Shown in pieces: positions 62,468 through 64,000 of a stretch of DNA of 64,000 nucleotides; the first letter of the stretch is position 1, and each line of letters begins with the position of its first letter. The DNA is from Imperialibacter sp040222385 (GTDB taxonomy: Bacteria; Bacteroidota; Bacteroidia; Cytophagales; Cyclobacteriaceae). The DNA lies in assembly GCF_040222385.1 (NCBI RefSeq), contig NZ_JAVKDF010000039.1, positions 186,001-250,000 of the forward strand, read 5' to 3'. Under the pieces are notes generated by a model. It worked only from the letters and a program-made list of their open reading frames with translations. It was not told the origin of the DNA and did not search any database. A program made the position numbers and the translations under genes.

Positions 62468-63474
62468 TTGGCTGTTTTTATTTTGATAGCAAAGGCCCGA
62501 GCCGGGTTGATCCGGAGCAGTTGGTCTATGTCTTTTTCTGAAAAATCGTTTTGCTTCAAAAGGGGAATGAGCTCATCAAAAATGGCTGTGAATGCCTTGA
62601 AGTCACCTCCGTTCAATTCACCTGGGCTGTACCAGCCGGCGTCGTGCGAAATAAGCACTTTGTTTAAAAGGCCATTTTTCTTGCAATAGGTGAGTCGCTT
62701 CAAGTGTTCTTCCACACCCCAAACTACCCCGTCAAGACTGATCCATGCACCTAAGTCATAAGCTTTGTTGTAGTAAGTGAAATCAGTCTCGATCTGGGCA
62801 TGCACCCAAATGAACGCAGACGGATCAACACCTTCGGCCTCTAGCAGGGCAATTTCTTCCAGGGCAGGCAGTGCCGGGCCAGTATGGGAAGCAATGGTCA
62901 ATCCCGTGGCGATATGGGTGAGAGCAGCTGCACGAACAAGCTTTTGATCTACAACGGAGAGTGGAACGTCACTATTTACGCTGATTTTTATAAGACCCGG
63001 CCTGACTCCGGATTCCTCAATGCCGTTTTGAAATTCGTCGATCCATCTTGCCGCTAGTTGCTCCGCTGTTTCTGTGAAAGCGTGTTCAGGTAAGTACTTG
63101 TTGTCGACCGCTCCATAGTAACCTGTGTTGGTTATGATCGTCAGCCCCGATAGCTCACTGAGCTCCTTTAGCAGCCAGGGATCCCGTCCCAGATAAGCTG
63201 GAGTGCAATCAATAAAGGTGTCGACGCCTCTTTCTTTGGCATCTACGAGAAAAGGCAGCACTCGGGCAATCACGCTGTCCCGGTTCCAGCGATGGTAGCC
63301 AACACTGTCGGCTCCGATAAAGTCGACCAGAATGTGTTCGTGGATGAGCGTGGTTCCCATTTCGCTGGTGGGCATTTTGCCGTTGACGGAAATGACTTCG
63401 TGTTGTTGAGTCGCCGGACTACAATATGATAAGGCACTTAATGCGGTGATCGATAAAAGGGAATAAATTCTCAT
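62464..63474 (-). CDS. Phosphotriesterase-family lipoprotein
   Basis: The 336-residue protein has a lipobox (SALSYC, Cys about 18) and a TIM-barrel phosphotriesterase domain: HEHILVDF (first metal pair), a Lys in LIKISVNS that could be carbamylated, SHTGPALPALEE and SHDAGW. The family includes lactonases and phosphotriesterases. It would act on a lactone or ester in the periplasm. Its start overlaps the upstream transporter stop as TGATG. Confidence 0.88.
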   Translation of the reverse strand: MRIYSLLSITALSALSYCSPATQQHEVISVNGKMPTSEMGTTLIHEHILVDFIGADSVGYHRWNRDSVIARVLPFLVDAKERGVDTFIDCTPAYLGRDPWLLKELSELSGLTIITNTGYYGAVDNKYLPEHAFTETAEQLAARWIDEFQNGIEESGVRPGLIKISVNSDVPLSVVDQKLVRAAALTHIATGLTIASHTGPALPALEEIALLEAEGVDPSAFIWVHAQIETDFTYYNKAYDLGAWISLDGVVWGVEEHLKRLTYCKKNGLLNKVLISHDAGWYSPGELNGGDFKAFTAIFDELIPLLKQNDFSEKDIDQLLRINPARAFAIKIKTAN

Positions 63475-64000
63475 CAGAAAAAACCTTTGCTTTTGGCAGC
63501 TGCATCGTCAATCAGCTCTTCTGACTCTTTTTTGCCCAGGTATCGGTCGATGAAATAGTGAGCAACATAGAGCAGCGGAGTGAGCAGGATGGCCACACTG
63601 AATTTGTAGATGTAATTGATAGTTCCTACAGCGGCAAGCTGAGAAAGACTCCAACGACCGCCTTCAGGGGCGAGGACATAGAAAGCTATGCCAAGCACTA
63701 CGAAGCTGTCGATGAACTGACTGACCAGCGTTGACCCGGTGGCCCTGAGCCAAATCATTTTTGAGCCAGTTACTTTGCGAAGCTGATGAAACACATAGAC
63801 ATCGAGCAACTGGCCGATAAGGAACGCCACCAGTGACCCAATGATAATGCCAAGCCCCTGCCTGAAAATGACTTTGAAGGCATAGTTGATGTTGAATGGA
63901 TGACCTTCGTTGTCGGTGCCGTTGACGTCGAGCCAGAAAGCGGCGGGGTCGAGCAACGTTACGAGGTAGATCACCAGAAAAACGTAGGCAATGAAGCCAG
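63474..64000 (-). CDS. Queuosine-precursor transporter (YhhQ/DUF165 family), partial
   Basis: The reading runs off the right edge of the window with no start codon in range; the visible 175 residues are hydrophobic. They contain the family pattern of QueT/YhhQ, including KVIFRQGLGIIIGSLVAFLIGQLLDVYVFHQL, RATGSTLVSQFIDSFVV and a late SVAILLTPLLYVAHYF. It carries queuosine precursors (7-cyano- or 7-aminomethyl-7-deazaguanine) across the inner membrane. The N-terminal part is outside the window. It is translationally linked to the phosphotriesterase gene. Confidence 0.88.
   Translation of the reverse strand, partial: GFIAYVFLVIYLVTLLDPAAFWLDVNGTDNEGHPFNINYAFKVIFRQGLGIIIGSLVAFLIGQLLDVYVFHQLRKVTGSKMIWLRATGSTLVSQFIDSFVVLGIAFYVLAPEGGRWSLSQLAAVGTINYIYKFSVAILLTPLLYVAHYFIDRYLGKKESEELIDDAAAKSKGFF

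Overview
The window comes from a Bacteroidota chromosome, most likely a marine or environmental member of the Cytophagales. The evidence is a type IX secretion (T9SS) sorting domain, TIGR02145 (Fib_succ_major) paralogues, CarboxypepD_reg outer-membrane receptors, LytTR/LytS regulators, a lipidated TamA-like protein next to a TrmH methyltransferase, many lipoproteins without strong Shine-Dalgarno sequences, and TAnnTTTG-like promoter words. No rRNA, tRNA, CRISPR array, prophage or intact insertion sequence was seen. The window is cut inside a gene at both ends.

Layout. 1-754: a chemoreceptor-like sensor (partial) overlapping a GreA/Rnk-like protein. 755-1241: a stretch with no convincing gene. 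1242-3638: a lipoprotein glycosidase. 3724-11810: the cell-envelope pair alpha-2-macroglobulin and penicillin-binding protein 1C, with a strong hairpin between them. 11957-13933: a haem/copper PHM-like lipoprotein and a small secreted partner. 14067-19319: serine hydrolase, polysaccharide deacetylase, DUF1697, DUF3500 and a beta-barrel-like lipoprotein whose start looks frameshifted. 19588-30769: a membrane LytTR regulator followed by a tight six-gene cluster: a KRE9/KNH-like anchored protein, three domain-shuffled fibre-like surface proteins, a 1074-residue T9SS adhesin and a secreted caspase-like peptidase. This is the most unusual part of the window.

31048-33168 is a sulfur-handling operon (SQR-like flavoprotein, TusE/DsrC-like carrier, DsrE2-like protein) closed by a terminator. 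33247-37822 holds MsrA, an M20 peptidase, a secreted RraA-like protein and a Tat-exported Gfo/Idh/MocA oxidoreductase. 38000-38982 is an Xre/RES toxin-antitoxin module with a likely operator. 39002-42611 is an overlapping permease / GH140-like / DDAH-like operon. 42675-46816 is a sulfatase, a HGSNAT-like acyltransferase and a two-part PepSY protein. 47004-51372 is a histidine kinase, a LytTR response regulator and an outer-membrane receptor, all overlapping or nearly so.

51594-54509 holds a tandem thioredoxin-fold lipoprotein, a coiled-coil lipoprotein and a dihaem cytochrome c. 54624-64000 is mostly housekeeping: thioesterase, pcm, ribE, an orphan LytTR regulator, PAP2 phosphatase, hemF, TamL, a TrmH-type methyltransferase, a phosphotriesterase-family lipoprotein and a partial queuosine-precursor transporter. 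Themes that recur are envelope biogenesis, secreted polysaccharide and peptide degradation, and three separate LytTR-type regulators.
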